Shown one piece after another: positions 56,409 to 64,000 of a stretch of DNA of 64,000 nucleotides. Below the pieces are notes generated by a model. The model saw only the letters and a list, made by a program, of their open reading frames with translations, made no database searches and was not told where the DNA came from. Numbering within the stretch: position 1 is the stretch's first letter; each line of letters opens with the position of its first letter. A program made the translations under genes and the position numbers. Source of the DNA: Mycobacterium malmoense (GTDB taxonomy: Bacteria > Actinomycetota > Actinomycetes > Mycobacteriales > Mycobacteriaceae); NCBI RefSeq assembly GCF_019645855.1, contig NZ_CP080999.1:1736001-1800000 (forward strand). Direction: 5' to 3'.

Positions 56409-56744
56409 TCACGAGACGTCGAGCGACGTCACCAGGAACTCGTTGCCGCGGAGCACCTCGACGTCGGGGCTGTCGCACCACGGACACCAGATGGACCAGG
56501 CCGACGTGATCTCCGACCGCCGGTCGCACGCGCGGCAGCGCACCTCGGCGCCGACGCACTCGAGTTCCAGCTCGGCGTCCGGCATGTCCTCCGAGTCCCG
56601 CACGAGCGTCCAACAGAACGACAGCGATTCCGGCACCACCTGCCGCAGGGCCCCGATCCGCACGCGCACCACGTCGACGTGCCGGCCGTCGGCGTGCGCC
56701 TTGACGACACCGGCGATCGCCTCGCACAGCGACAGCTCATGCAT
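56409..56744 (-). CDS. hypA: Hydrogenase nickel-incorporation protein HypA
   Basis: A 111-residue metallochaperone. MHELSLCEAIAGVV starts with the Met-His-Glu nickel site; the zinc site is CRACDRRSEITSAWSIWCPWCDS (two CxxC pairs). It delivers nickel with HypB. It lies downstream of nicT in the same direction, across an 88-base gap. Confidence 0.97.
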   Translation of the reverse strand: MHELSLCEAIAGVVKAHADGRHVDVVRVRIGALRQVVPESLSFCWTLVRDSEDMPDAELELECVGAEVRCRACDRRSEITSAWSIWCPWCDSPDVEVLRGNEFLVTSLDVS

Positions 56745-56832
56745 CGCCGATCACCGGCGTCCCGCGGGCAGGCCCATGAGGACTTTTCTACACCCGAATC
56801 GTGGTCATGGGGCCACACCTCGGGCCGGCCGG

Positions 56833-57969
56833 TCAGCTGGCGGTTTCGGCCTCGAGAGCCGGGGACGTCCACTTTTCTTCGATGCGGCCGTAGCGCCAGA
56901 CGAGCAGGGCCACCGCCCAGGTAAGGACGAACATGCCGACGACGACGAAGCCGACGGTGTTGAGGTCGAGGCCGCCCAGCCATTCCCACAGCGGGCCCCG
57001 CCAGCCCAGCTGGCCGGCGAACAGGCCCAGCAGCTCGACGCTGCCGATCACCAGCGCGACGGCCACCGACAACGCGGTGATGGTGATGTTGTAGTAGATC
57101 TTGCGCACCGGGTTGGAAAAGGCCCAGCCGTAGGCGAAGTTCATGAACGAACCGTCAATGGTGTCCAGCAGGCACATGCCGGCGGTGAACAACACGGGCA
57201 GGCACAGGATGGCGTACCAGGGCAGCCCGGCCGCCGCGCTGGTGCCCGCCAGCACCAGCAGCGCGATCTCGGTGGCGGTGTCGAAGCCGAGCCCGAACAG
57301 CAGCCCGACCGGGTACAGGTGCCAGGACTTGGTGATCGATTTGGTGAAGCGGCCGAAGAACCGGTTGACCAGCCCCCGGTTGTCCAGTTGCTGTTCCAGC
57401 TCCGCCCCGTCTTTTTCCGGGTCGTAGTCGCCGCGGCGCAATCGCGCGAACACGCGCAGGATGCCGACCAGCACGACGACGTTGAGGACGGCGATCAAAT
57501 ACAGGAACACGCCCGAGACGCTGGTGCCGATGAGGCCGGTGTAATGATGCAGCGTCGACGAGTCGTCCTCGACCGGCCCGACGATGGCCCTGACGCCGGT
57601 CGTCAGCAGCAGCGCCAGCGCGAAGACCACCGTCGAGTGGCCCAGCGAGAAGAAGAAGCCGGCGGCCAGCGGACGCTGCCCGTCGGCCATCAGCTTGCGG
57701 GTGGTGTTGTCGATGGCGGCGATGTGATCGGCGTCGAAGGCGTGCCGCATGCCCAGGGTGTAGGCCGCCAGCCCGACGCCGATGCCAAACGCCTTGCCGC
57801 CCAAGCTGAGCCGCGCGGGATCCACGATCAACACCAGGGTCAGCCAGCCGACCAGATGCAGCGCGACGATCACCGTCAGCATCGATCCCAACCGCCACCA
57901 CTCGGCCGGCGCCAGGGCGCCATGCAGCCTGGCCAACCCTGACCGCCCGGAAGCGAGCCCACTGGTCAT
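56833..57969 (-). CDS. nicT: High-affinity nickel transporter NicT (NiCoT family)
   Basis: A 378-residue permease with eight predicted helices. The NiCoT signature in helix 2 is LGMRHAFDADHIAAIDNTTRKL; others are FFFSLGHSTVVFALAL, LGLLFGLGFDTATEI-like VGLLFGLGFDTATEIALLVL and LFTAGMCLLDTIDGSFMNFAYGWA. It imports Ni2+ (possibly Co2+). It heads the hydrogenase maturation block and is separated from a divergent Fur-type regulator by 146 bases containing a perfect Nur box. M. tuberculosis keeps nicT (Rv2856) next to mtr. Confidence 0.96.
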   Translation of the reverse strand: MTSGLASGRSGLARLHGALAPAEWWRLGSMLTVIVALHLVGWLTLVLIVDPARLSLGGKAFGIGVGLAAYTLGMRHAFDADHIAAIDNTTRKLMADGQRPLAAGFFFSLGHSTVVFALALLLTTGVRAIVGPVEDDSSTLHHYTGLIGTSVSGVFLYLIAVLNVVVLVGILRVFARLRRGDYDPEKDGAELEQQLDNRGLVNRFFGRFTKSITKSWHLYPVGLLFGLGFDTATEIALLVLAGTSAAAGLPWYAILCLPVLFTAGMCLLDTIDGSFMNFAYGWAFSNPVRKIYYNITITALSVAVALVIGSVELLGLFAGQLGWRGPLWEWLGGLDLNTVGFVVVGMFVLTWAVALLVWRYGRIEEKWTSPALEAETAS

Positions 57970-58033
57970 GTCCGTCCTTCCGGCGTCGGGCAGAAGGCAA
58001 CAGCCACGACTGTAGGGTCGTTGGCGCGCTGGA

Positions 58034-58048
58034 TGCAAGCGACTTGCA
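58034..58048. promoter_or_regulatory. Nur box between nicT and the Fur-family gene
   Basis: TGCAAGCGACTTGCA is a perfect 15-base palindrome and fits tTGCaa-N5-ttGCAA, the binding site known for the nickel regulator Nur of Streptomyces. It lies 64 bases upstream of nicT and 67 bases upstream of the divergent regulator, so one nickel-bound Nur dimer pair could repress both. Confidence 0.8.
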
Positions 58049-58115
58049 GGAACCGTCGGGGCGCCGTTGCCCGGTTGCACTGGCAATCTCGGGGGTCCGG
58101 CGCGACACTGAACGG

Positions 58116-58580
58116 GTGACCCCCAAGCCGTCGGCCCTTGACCCCGCCGCCACCGAGCGGATCGGGGAGTTCCTGCGCGCCCGCGGGCTGCGGCGGATGG
58201 CGTCGCGCATTCAGGTGCTCGCCGTGCTCGAACCGGTCAACGGGCACCTGGCGGTGGCCGAGATCCACCAGCGGGTGCGGGCGTGCCTGCCGCCGGGCAC
58301 CCAGCCGCCGGACCTGGCGACCATCTACCGCACGGTGACCACCCTGGTCGATCAGGGGGTGTTGCACGCGTTGACCCTCGACGGCGGCGTCACCACCTAC
58401 GGGCTGGCCACCGCCCCCCACCACCACGCGGTGTGCACGCAATGCGGCTCGATCATCGAGGTGCCGGCGCGGCAGCTGAGCTCGGCGCTCGAGCACGCGA
58501 TGGCGGGCAGTTCCTTCGCGCTGTCGGACGCGGCCGGGCTGACGCTGCGCGGCCTGTGCCCGCGGTGCCAGCGCCGCTGA
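58116..58580 (+). CDS. nur: Fur-family regulator, probable nickel-responsive Nur
   Basis: A 154-residue Fur-superfamily repressor. Winged helix at about residues 10-85: RARGLRRMASRIQVLAVLEP, HLAVAEIHQRV, PPDLATIYRTVTTLVDQGV. Dimer/metal domain: YGLATAPHHHAVCTQCGSII with the HHH metal site and first CxxC, and LRGLCPRCQRR with the second CxxC (structural zinc). GTG 58116. Assignment to nickel rather than zinc or iron rests on the divergent nicT and the Nur-type box; it could also respond to another metal. Confidence 0.85.
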   Translation: MTPKPSALDPAATERIGEFLRARGLRRMASRIQVLAVLEPVNGHLAVAEIHQRVRACLPPGTQPPDLATIYRTVTTLVDQGVLHALTLDGGVTTYGLATAPHHHAVCTQCGSIIEVPARQLSSALEHAMAGSSFALSDAAGLTLRGLCPRCQRR

Positions 58581-58589
58581 CTCGGTCCC

Positions 58590-58647
58590 GATGGTGGCGA
58601 CCCGCCGCGCCCGGCTGGGACGTTGCTGCCGCGCTTGCGGTCGCCAC
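58590..58647. repeat. Repeat family C unit at a convergent junction
   Basis: GATGGTGGCGACCCGCCGCG at the left and GCGCTTGCGGTCGCCAC at the right, separated by a short GC-rich insert; GTGGCGA and TCGCCAC ends are complementary. It fills the gap between the nur and mtr stop codons and could serve as a two-way terminator. Confidence 0.75.
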
Positions 58648-60026
58648 TAGTGCAGGCCCAGCAGCGCGTTTTCGACCACCTCGGGCAGCGCCGGATGGAT
58701 CCAGTACTGCCCGCGCGCCATCTCGGCGGCGGTGAGCCCGAAGCTCATCGCCTGGATCAGCGGCTGGATGATCGACGACGCCTGATGGCCCATGATGTGC
58801 GCGCCCAACAGGCAGCCGCTGTTGCGCTCGGCGATGAGCTTGACGATTCCGGTGGTGTCTTCCATCGCCCAGCCGTAGGCGACGTCACCGTAGTCCTGTA
58901 TCGCGACCGAGATGTCGAATCCCCGTGCGACAGCCTGGTTTTCGGTCAATCCCACGGTTGCCAGCTGGGGGTCGGTGAACACCGCGGAGGGGACGAAGCG
59001 GTGGTCGGTCACGGCCATCGACTCGGTGTCGTCCCAGTCGCACAGCAGGTTGTGTTGCACGACGCGGGCCTCGTGGTTGGCGACGTGCTTGAGCAGATAG
59101 GGCGACGACACGTCGCCGAGCGCGAAAACGCCGCGCGCCGAGGTCCGTTGGTATTCGTCGACCACAACCCGGCCGTTCTCGACGTCGACGCCGGCCTGTT
59201 CGGCATCCAGCAGGTCGGCGTTGGACACCCGGCCGGTCGCGACCAGCAGCAGGTCGGCGTTGACCGTGCAGCCGTCGTCGAGTTCCAGCGCGACACCGGA
59301 GCCGCTGTTCGCGGCGTGCGTGACCTTGCGGTGGGTGCGCAGCTCCCACTTGGTGGACGCGATGCGGGTGAACCGTTCGCAGATGGTGTCGTCGCAATGC
59401 CGCAGCATGCAGCCGCCGCGGATGACGATGGTGACCCGCACGCCGAGGGCGGAGAAGATGTGCGCGAATTCGGCTGCCACAAAGCCGCTTCCGATGATCG
59501 CGACGTGCTCGGGCAGCTCGGCGATCCGCATGACGGTGTCGCTGGTGTGATACGCGACGCCCGACGCCAGGATCGCCGGCGGGATCGCCGGGCGGGAGCC
59601 CGCCGCGATCACCACCTGATCGGCGGTGAATTCCTCACCCGCGTCGGTGCGTAACAGGTAGCGGCCGTCGGGCTGCACGGGGCCGAACCGGGTGTGCCGG
59701 CGATACACGTCGATGTTGGGCGCCGAGCGCCGATAGTCCTCGCCGCTGAGCGCGATCGGATCGATCCGTCCGAAGACGCGCGAGACGATGTCGTCCCAGC
59801 GCACCCGGTCGACGTGGGCGTCGATGCCGTAGCGCGCCGCGTCCCGCACCGTGTTGGCGACCTCGGCGGCGTAGACGAACATCTTGGTGGGAATGCAGCC
59901 GACATTCAGGCAGGTGCCGCCGAAGGTGCCCTGCTCGCAGATCGCCGCCCGCTTGGCGGCGTAGCGATCGTCGAGAATGCTGTTGCCCGAACCCGTTCCG
60001 ATGATCGCGATGTCATACGTCTCCAC
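58647..60026 (-). CDS. mtr: Mycothione reductase
   Basis: A 459-residue FAD/NADPH disulfide reductase that regenerates mycothiol from mycothione, specific to actinobacteria. FAD-binding: YDIAIIGTGSGNSILDD; redox-active Cys pair in GTFGGTCLNVGCIPTKMF; NADPH domain: HVAIIGSGFVAAEFAHIFSALG; second FAD motif GVFALGDVSSPYLLKHVAN; C-terminal catalytic His in WIHPALPEVVENALLG. Length equals M. tuberculosis Mtr (Rv2855), which is also next to nicT. Confidence 0.96.
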   Translation of the reverse strand: METYDIAIIGTGSGNSILDDRYAAKRAAICEQGTFGGTCLNVGCIPTKMFVYAAEVANTVRDAARYGIDAHVDRVRWDDIVSRVFGRIDPIALSGEDYRRSAPNIDVYRRHTRFGPVQPDGRYLLRTDAGEEFTADQVVIAAGSRPAIPPAILASGVAYHTSDTVMRIAELPEHVAIIGSGFVAAEFAHIFSALGVRVTIVIRGGCMLRHCDDTICERFTRIASTKWELRTHRKVTHAANSGSGVALELDDGCTVNADLLLVATGRVSNADLLDAEQAGVDVENGRVVVDEYQRTSARGVFALGDVSSPYLLKHVANHEARVVQHNLLCDWDDTESMAVTDHRFVPSAVFTDPQLATVGLTENQAVARGFDISVAIQDYGDVAYGWAMEDTTGIVKLIAERNSGCLLGAHIMGHQASSIIQPLIQAMSFGLTAAEMARGQYWIHPALPEVVENALLGLH

Positions 60027-60030
60027 GCTG

Positions 60031-61044
60031 TCACCCTTTCCCGGACGGTGCCGGCGCGTCGGTGTTGTCGCTGCTGAGGTAGTCGTCCAGCCACAGGTCC
60101 AGTTGCCGATACGCCGCCTCGCGCGGCCGCGCCAGCGACAAGAACACGTCGTGTTTGGCGTCGGCCACCGGAACGATGGTGGTGTGGTTCCCGATGCAGC
60201 CGGCCCACCTGGCGATCTGGGCGACGTCGAGAACTGCGTCGCCGCAGTGCATGGAGGCGGGGTCGCCGCTTTCTCGCACGCTGTGATCCGAACGCAGGAT
60301 CAGGTTCGGCACACCGACGTCGAGCCCGCGATGCAGCCGGGCCTGGCCGCGGCGGATGGCGTGCAACCAGCCCAGGGTGATCGGGAAGCCGCCCACCGGT
60401 TTCCACTGCAGGTTGTAGTCGAACTCGCCGTGGTAGTCGCGGTGCAGAGTGGTGCCGTAACCGCCGTCGGTGGGCGAGCGGACCACGCCCTTGGACCGGA
60501 CCCGCGACAGGCCGGCGATCAGCGCCGAGGTCGCCGAAAGCCGCAGCAACGCCGGGCCGTGCAGGTCCAGAAACGGGCTGTTGAGCACCAGGCCGCCGAC
60601 GCCGGCGTGCGCCGTCGCATCGCGCCGGCGCAGCCGGTCCAGCCACAACGACACGATGAGCCCGCCCGAGGAATGGCCGTACACGAGGATTTTGGCGGGC
60701 CGGCCCCGCTCGCGGATGGCCGACAGCGCGCGTTCGAGTTCGGCGTCATAGCGGGCGAGGTCGGTGATGAAGTGCGGGGTCTGGCCGTCGCGGCGCGACC
60801 GGCCGCACTTCTGTAAATCCAGCGCATAGAAGGCAAAGCCGCGATCGGCGAAGTGATCGGCCAGCTCGGTGTTGAAGAAGTAGTCGGTGTAGCCGTGCAC
60901 GGCCAGGACCGCATGATCGGCTCCGGTGGGCTCGCCGCGCCGGATCAGCGTCGCGACGATATCGCCCTCGCCGACCGGATCGGACCCGAGCGGGATCGTG
61001 CGCTGCCAATAGCCGGGCAGCACGTCGGGCAGCCAGCCAGTCAC
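60031..61044 (-). CDS. Serine alpha/beta hydrolase (monoacylglycerol-lipase/lysophospholipase-like), Rv2854-like
   Basis: A 337-residue hydrolase. Nucleophile elbow VYGHSSGGLIVSL (GHSSGG); oxyanion region VLAVHGYTDYFFNTELADHFADRGFAFYALDLQKCGRS as in the serine aminopeptidase S33/hydrolase_4 group; acid in CGDAVLDVAQ and His in VPVADAKHDVFLS. It probably hydrolyses lipid esters in the cytosol. GTG 61044. It begins upstream of mtr with a 4-base gap between its stop and the mtr start, so the two are likely co-transcribed. Confidence 0.88.
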   Translation of the reverse strand: MTGWLPDVLPGYWQRTIPLGSDPVGEGDIVATLIRRGEPTGADHAVLAVHGYTDYFFNTELADHFADRGFAFYALDLQKCGRSRRDGQTPHFITDLARYDAELERALSAIRERGRPAKILVYGHSSGGLIVSLWLDRLRRRDATAHAGVGGLVLNSPFLDLHGPALLRLSATSALIAGLSRVRSKGVVRSPTDGGYGTTLHRDYHGEFDYNLQWKPVGGFPITLGWLHAIRRGQARLHRGLDVGVPNLILRSDHSVRESGDPASMHCGDAVLDVAQIARWAGCIGNHTTIVPVADAKHDVFLSLARPREAAYRQLDLWLDDYLSSDNTDAPAPSGKG

Positions 61045-61125
61045 GGGGCCAGCTTAGAGCTTTTGCTGGTGACGGGCGGGCCGCACGCCGTCAGCGCCCA
61101 CGTCGCGTCGGGATAACCTGGGACG

Positions 61126-62601
61126 GTGCCAGGGCTAGCCAGGACCGACGTCGCGCTGATCGGCGCCGGCATCATGAGCGCGACGCTGGGCGCGTTGCTG
61201 CGGCGCCTGGAGCCGGGCTGGTCGATCACCGTGATCGAGCGGCTGGACGCCGTCGCCGCCGAAAGCAGCGGCCCCTGGAACAACGCCGGCACCGGGCACT
61301 CCGCGCTGTGCGAGCTGAACTACACCCCGCAGAACCCCGACGGCTCGATCGACATCACCAAGGCGGTCCGCATCAACGAGCAGTTCCAGGTGACCCGGCA
61401 GTTCTGGGCCTACGCCGTCGAGAATGGCGTCCTGACCGATCGCGGCTTCCTCAACCCCGTCCCGCACGTCAGCTTCGTGCGCGGGGCGGCCCGCGTCGAC
61501 TATCTGCGGCGGCGCCAGCGGGCGCTGGCCGGCAACCCGCTGTTCGCGCGCACCGAATTGATCGACGACGCGGACGAGTTCGCCCGCCGGCTGCCGTTGA
61601 TGGCCGCCAAGCGCGACTTCGCCGAGCCGACCGCGCTCAACTGGGCCGCCGACGGCACCGACGTCGACTTCGGTGCGCTGTCGCGACAGCTCATCGGCTT
61701 TTGCGTGCGGGGCGGCGCCACCGCGCTGTTCGGTCATGAGGTCCGCGGCCTGACCCGCCGGCCCGACGGCGGCTGGACGCTGCTGATCCGTAACCGCCGC
61801 ACCGGCGAAAAGCACCGGCTGAACGCCAAATTCGTGTTCGTCGGCGCCGGCGGTGACGCGCTGCCGCTGCTGCAGAAGTCCGGCATCAAGGAGGTCAGGG
61901 GCTTCGCCGGCTTCCCGATCGGCGGCCGGTTCCTGCGCGCCGACAACCCGGCGCTGGTTGCCGCGCACCGCGCCAAGGTGTACGGCGTGCCGGCGCCGGG
62001 CGCCCCACCGCTCGGCGCGCTGCACCTGGACCTGCGGCTCGTCAACGGCAAGTCGTGGCTGGTGTTCGGCCCGTACGCCGGCTGGTCGCCGAAGTTTTTG
62101 AAGCACGGCCGCATCAGCGATCTGCCCCGCTCGGTCAGGCCGGACAACCTGGTGTCGATGCTCGGTGTCGGGGCCACCCAGGCGGCGCTGGTCAGGTATC
62201 TGATCGGCCAGCTGCGGCTCTCCAAACGCGACCGGGTGCGCGCGCTGCGCGAATTCGCGCCCAGCGCAGTCGATTCCGACTGGCAGCTGACGGTGGCCGG
62301 TCAGCGGGTGCAGGTGATCCGGCGGGACGGGCGCAGGGGCGGGGTGCTCGACTTCAACACCACCGTGCTGGGCGCCGCCGACGGCAGCATCGCCGGGCTG
62401 CTGGGAGCCTCCCCGGGCGCGTCGACCGCCGTGCCGGCCATGATCGAGGTGCTGCAGCGATGCTTCCCCGACCGCTACCGCTCCTGGCTGCCCACGCTCA
62501 AGGAGATGGTGCCGTCGCTGGGATGTGAGCTGTCGCGGGAGCCCGCGCTGTTCGACGAGGTGTGGTCGTGGGGCACGAAAGCATTGGGGCTGGCCGCATG
62601 A
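61126..62601 (+). CDS. mqo: Malate:quinone oxidoreductase
   Basis: A 491-residue peripheral-membrane FAD enzyme that oxidises malate to oxaloacetate and reduces menaquinone. FAD-binding DVALIGAGIMSATLGALLRRLEPG; conserved ESSGPWNNAGTGHSALCELNYTP; VFVGAGGDALPLLQKSGIKE; C-terminal GLLGASPGASTAVPAMIEVL. Length close to Rv2852c. GTG 61126 faces the hydrolase gene head to head over 81 bases. Its TGA overlaps the ATG of the next gene. Confidence 0.96.
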   Translation: MPGLARTDVALIGAGIMSATLGALLRRLEPGWSITVIERLDAVAAESSGPWNNAGTGHSALCELNYTPQNPDGSIDITKAVRINEQFQVTRQFWAYAVENGVLTDRGFLNPVPHVSFVRGAARVDYLRRRQRALAGNPLFARTELIDDADEFARRLPLMAAKRDFAEPTALNWAADGTDVDFGALSRQLIGFCVRGGATALFGHEVRGLTRRPDGGWTLLIRNRRTGEKHRLNAKFVFVGAGGDALPLLQKSGIKEVRGFAGFPIGGRFLRADNPALVAAHRAKVYGVPAPGAPPLGALHLDLRLVNGKSWLVFGPYAGWSPKFLKHGRISDLPRSVRPDNLVSMLGVGATQAALVRYLIGQLRLSKRDRVRALREFAPSAVDSDWQLTVAGQRVQVIRRDGRRGGVLDFNTTVLGAADGSIAGLLGASPGASTAVPAMIEVLQRCFPDRYRSWLPTLKEMVPSLGCELSREPALFDEVWSWGTKALGLAA

Positions 62602-63110
62602 CCGAAGCACTGCGCCGCGCCTGGTCCAAAGACCTCGACGCCCCAACCCTCTACGAGCTGCTCAAGCTGCGGGTCGAAGTATTCGTCGTCGAACAGGCCT
62701 GCCCGTACCCGGAGCTGGACGGGCGCGACCTGCTCGCCGAAACCCGGCATTTCTGGCTGGAGACGCCCGACGGCGAGGTGATCTGCACCCTCCGGTTGAT
62801 GGAGGAGCACGCCGGCGGCGAGAAGGCGTTCCGGATCGGGCGGCTGTGCACCCAGCGCAGCGCCCGCGGCCAGGGCCACACCACCCGGCTGTTGCGCGCC
62901 GCGCTGGCCGAGGTCGGCGACTACCCGTGCCGGATCGACGCCCAGACCTACCTGGCCGACATGTACGCCCAGCACGGGTTTGTCCGCGACGGCGACGATT
63001 TCGTGGATGGCGGCGTTCCGCACGTGCCCATGCTCAAGCCCTCACGCCTAGCTCTCCCCCTCGCCGCTTCGCAGCTGGGGGTGCCCCCACCTCAGGCGGA
63101 GCAGCCGTGA
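62598..63110 (+). CDS. ElaA-like GNAT N-acetyltransferase, Rv2851c-like
   Basis: A 170-residue acetyltransferase. ElaA-type start LYELLKLRVEVFVVEQACPYPELDGRDL; acetyl-CoA loop FRIGRLCTQRSARGQGHTTRLLRAAL; C-terminal IDAQTYLADMYAQHGFVRDGDDFVDGGVPHVPM. The last 22 codons (LALPLAASQLGVPPPQAEQ) appear to be read from a mycobacterial intergenic repeat rich in CCCCC/GGGGG and may be a non-functional tail. ATG 62598 overlaps the mqo stop (ATGA); its own stop overlaps the following GTG. Confidence 0.88.
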   Translation: MTEALRRAWSKDLDAPTLYELLKLRVEVFVVEQACPYPELDGRDLLAETRHFWLETPDGEVICTLRLMEEHAGGEKAFRIGRLCTQRSARGQGHTTRLLRAALAEVGDYPCRIDAQTYLADMYAQHGFVRDGDDFVDGGVPHVPMLKPSRLALPLAASQLGVPPPQAEQP

Positions 63111-64000
63111 AGCCCTATCCGTTCAGCGCGATCGTCGGGCACGATCAACTGCGGCTCGCGCTGCTGTTGTGCGCCGTGCGCCCAGAAATCGGCGGCGCGC
63201 TCGTCCGCGGCGAGAAGGGCACCGCCAAGTCGACGGCCGTGCGCGGGCTGGCGGCGCTGCTGGCAGTCGCGACCGGGGGCGACGCGGGGTTAGTCGAAAT
63301 GCCCTTGGGCGCAACCGAAGACCGCGTGATCGGCTCGTTGGACCTGCAGCGGGTGCTGCGCGACGGCGAGCACGCGTTCTCACCGGGACTGCTGGCTCGC
63401 GCACACGGCGGCGTGCTCTACGTCGACGAGGTCAACCTGCTGCACGATCACCTGGTCGACGTGCTGCTCGACGCCGCGGCGATGGGCCGGGTCCACATCG
63501 AACGCGACGGCATCTCCCATTCGCACGAGGCCCGGTTCGTGCTGATCGGCACGATGAATCCCGAGGAGGGCGAGCTGCGCCCGCAACTGCTGGACCGGTT
63601 CGGCCTCACCGTCGACGTGCACGCGTCGCGCGACGTCGACGTGCGGGCGCGGGTGATCCGGCAGCGACTGGCCTACGAGGCCGACCCGGACGCGTTCGCG
63701 CAGCGCTACGCCGACGCCGACGCCGAGCTGGCCCGGCGGATCGCCGCGGCGCGCGCCCTCGTCGATCAGGTGGTGTTGCCGGACAACGAGTTACGCCGCA
63801 TCGCGGCGTTGTGCGCGGCGTTCGACGTCGACGGCATGCGGGCCGATCTGGTGGTGGCCCGCACGGCCGCCGCGCACGCCGCCTGGCGCGGCGCGCACAC
63901 CGTCGAGGAGCAGGACATCCGGGTGGCGGCCGAACTGGCGTTGCCGCACCGGCGCCGCCGCGACCCGTTCGACGACCCCGGCATCGATCGCGACCAGCTG
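63107..64000 (+). CDS. Magnesium-chelatase-type AAA+ ATPase, Rv2850c-like (partial at window edge)
   Basis: 298 codons are seen without a stop. YPFSAIVGHDQLRLALLLCA and the Walker A GALVRGEKGTAKSTAVRGL, Walker B GGVLYVDEVNLLHDHLVDVL and sensor VLIGTMNPEEGELRPQLLDRFGL are those of the ChlI/BchI AAA+ subunit. The full family protein continues into a ChlD/VWA integrin-like domain. Without bacteriochlorophyll synthesis in mycobacteria, a cobalt-chelatase-related role (partner of CobN) is the usual suggestion. GTG 63107 overlaps the GNAT stop by 4 bases. Confidence 0.92.
   Translation, partial: MKPYPFSAIVGHDQLRLALLLCAVRPEIGGALVRGEKGTAKSTAVRGLAALLAVATGGDAGLVEMPLGATEDRVIGSLDLQRVLRDGEHAFSPGLLARAHGGVLYVDEVNLLHDHLVDVLLDAAAMGRVHIERDGISHSHEARFVLIGTMNPEEGELRPQLLDRFGLTVDVHASRDVDVRARVIRQRLAYEADPDAFAQRYADADAELARRIAAARALVDQVVLPDNELRRIAALCAAFDVDGMRADLVVARTAAAHAAWRGAHTVEEQDIRVAAELALPHRRRRDPFDDPGIDRDQL

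Overview
The window is high-GC (about two thirds G+C) actinobacterial chromosome. Gene content and order point to Mycobacterium, most likely a slow-growing non-tuberculous species. The evidence is three PPE proteins of the SVP subfamily, MPT53- and MPT63-type secreted proteins, mycothione reductase, the xerC / rpsB-tsf / amiC / pyrH-frr-cdsA-rlmN / dxr-rip1-ispG order, and the mapB, glnA4, aldC, nicT, mtr, mqo order I know from M. tuberculosis Rv2894c to Rv2850c (in mirror orientation for many genes). I could not run searches; names rest on motifs and remembered synteny.

Layout. 1-15.8 kb is mostly core genome: the end of a lactate monooxygenase-type flavoenzyme, xerC, an M23 peptidase, rpsB-tsf, amidase, a MarR regulator, a DUF1360 protein, a ChaB remnant, an MPT63-like secreted protein, a GlnR-type regulator, CsbD, pyrH-frr-cdsA-rlmN, an MPT53/CcdA oxidative-folding pair and a ribbon-helix-helix-like/DUF4097 pair. 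15.9-22.3 kb carries dxr, rip1 and ispG (translationally coupled), a GNAT enzyme and a lipoprotein PBP. 22.3-26.7 kb is an accessory patch: a TetR gene, an inverted dead copy of its 5' end, a SAM methyltransferase with a consensus promoter, an orphan zinc-ribbon gene and a VapBC module. 26.7-34.0 kb is metabolic: mapB, cobQ, a serine-less alpha/beta-hydrolase-like protein, glnA4, a gamma-Glu hydrolase-type GATase, an aldehyde dehydrogenase and an SDR. 34.0-38.9 kb holds three PPE genes alternating with two paralogous small exported proteins, headed by a 34-codon PE remnant.

39.5-58.6 kb is the most striking region. A unidirectional minus-strand block runs nicT, hypA, hypB, hhyS, hhyL, hhyE, four unknown or small accessory genes, a maturation protease, hypC, hypF, a SIS-HypC fusion, a SIS protein, hypE, hypC, hypD and a DUF6390 gene. 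This is a complete group 1h (actinobacterial, high-affinity) [NiFe] hydrogenase system: nickel import, nickel insertion, CN/CO ligand synthesis, structural subunits and likely electron-transfer partner. It sits between the SDR/PPE region and nicT; from memory, M. tuberculosis has no structural hydrogenase genes at that position. A Fur-family regulator diverges from nicT across a perfect palindrome matching the Nur (nickel) box, and a near match lies upstream of hhyS.

58.6-64 kb returns to core genes: mtr, a monoacylglycerol-lipase-like hydrolase, mqo, an ElaA-like GNAT and the start of a magnesium-chelatase-type ATPase. Several families of intergenic palindromes recur through the window. One enters the coding end of the M23 gene, another the coding start of the GATase gene.
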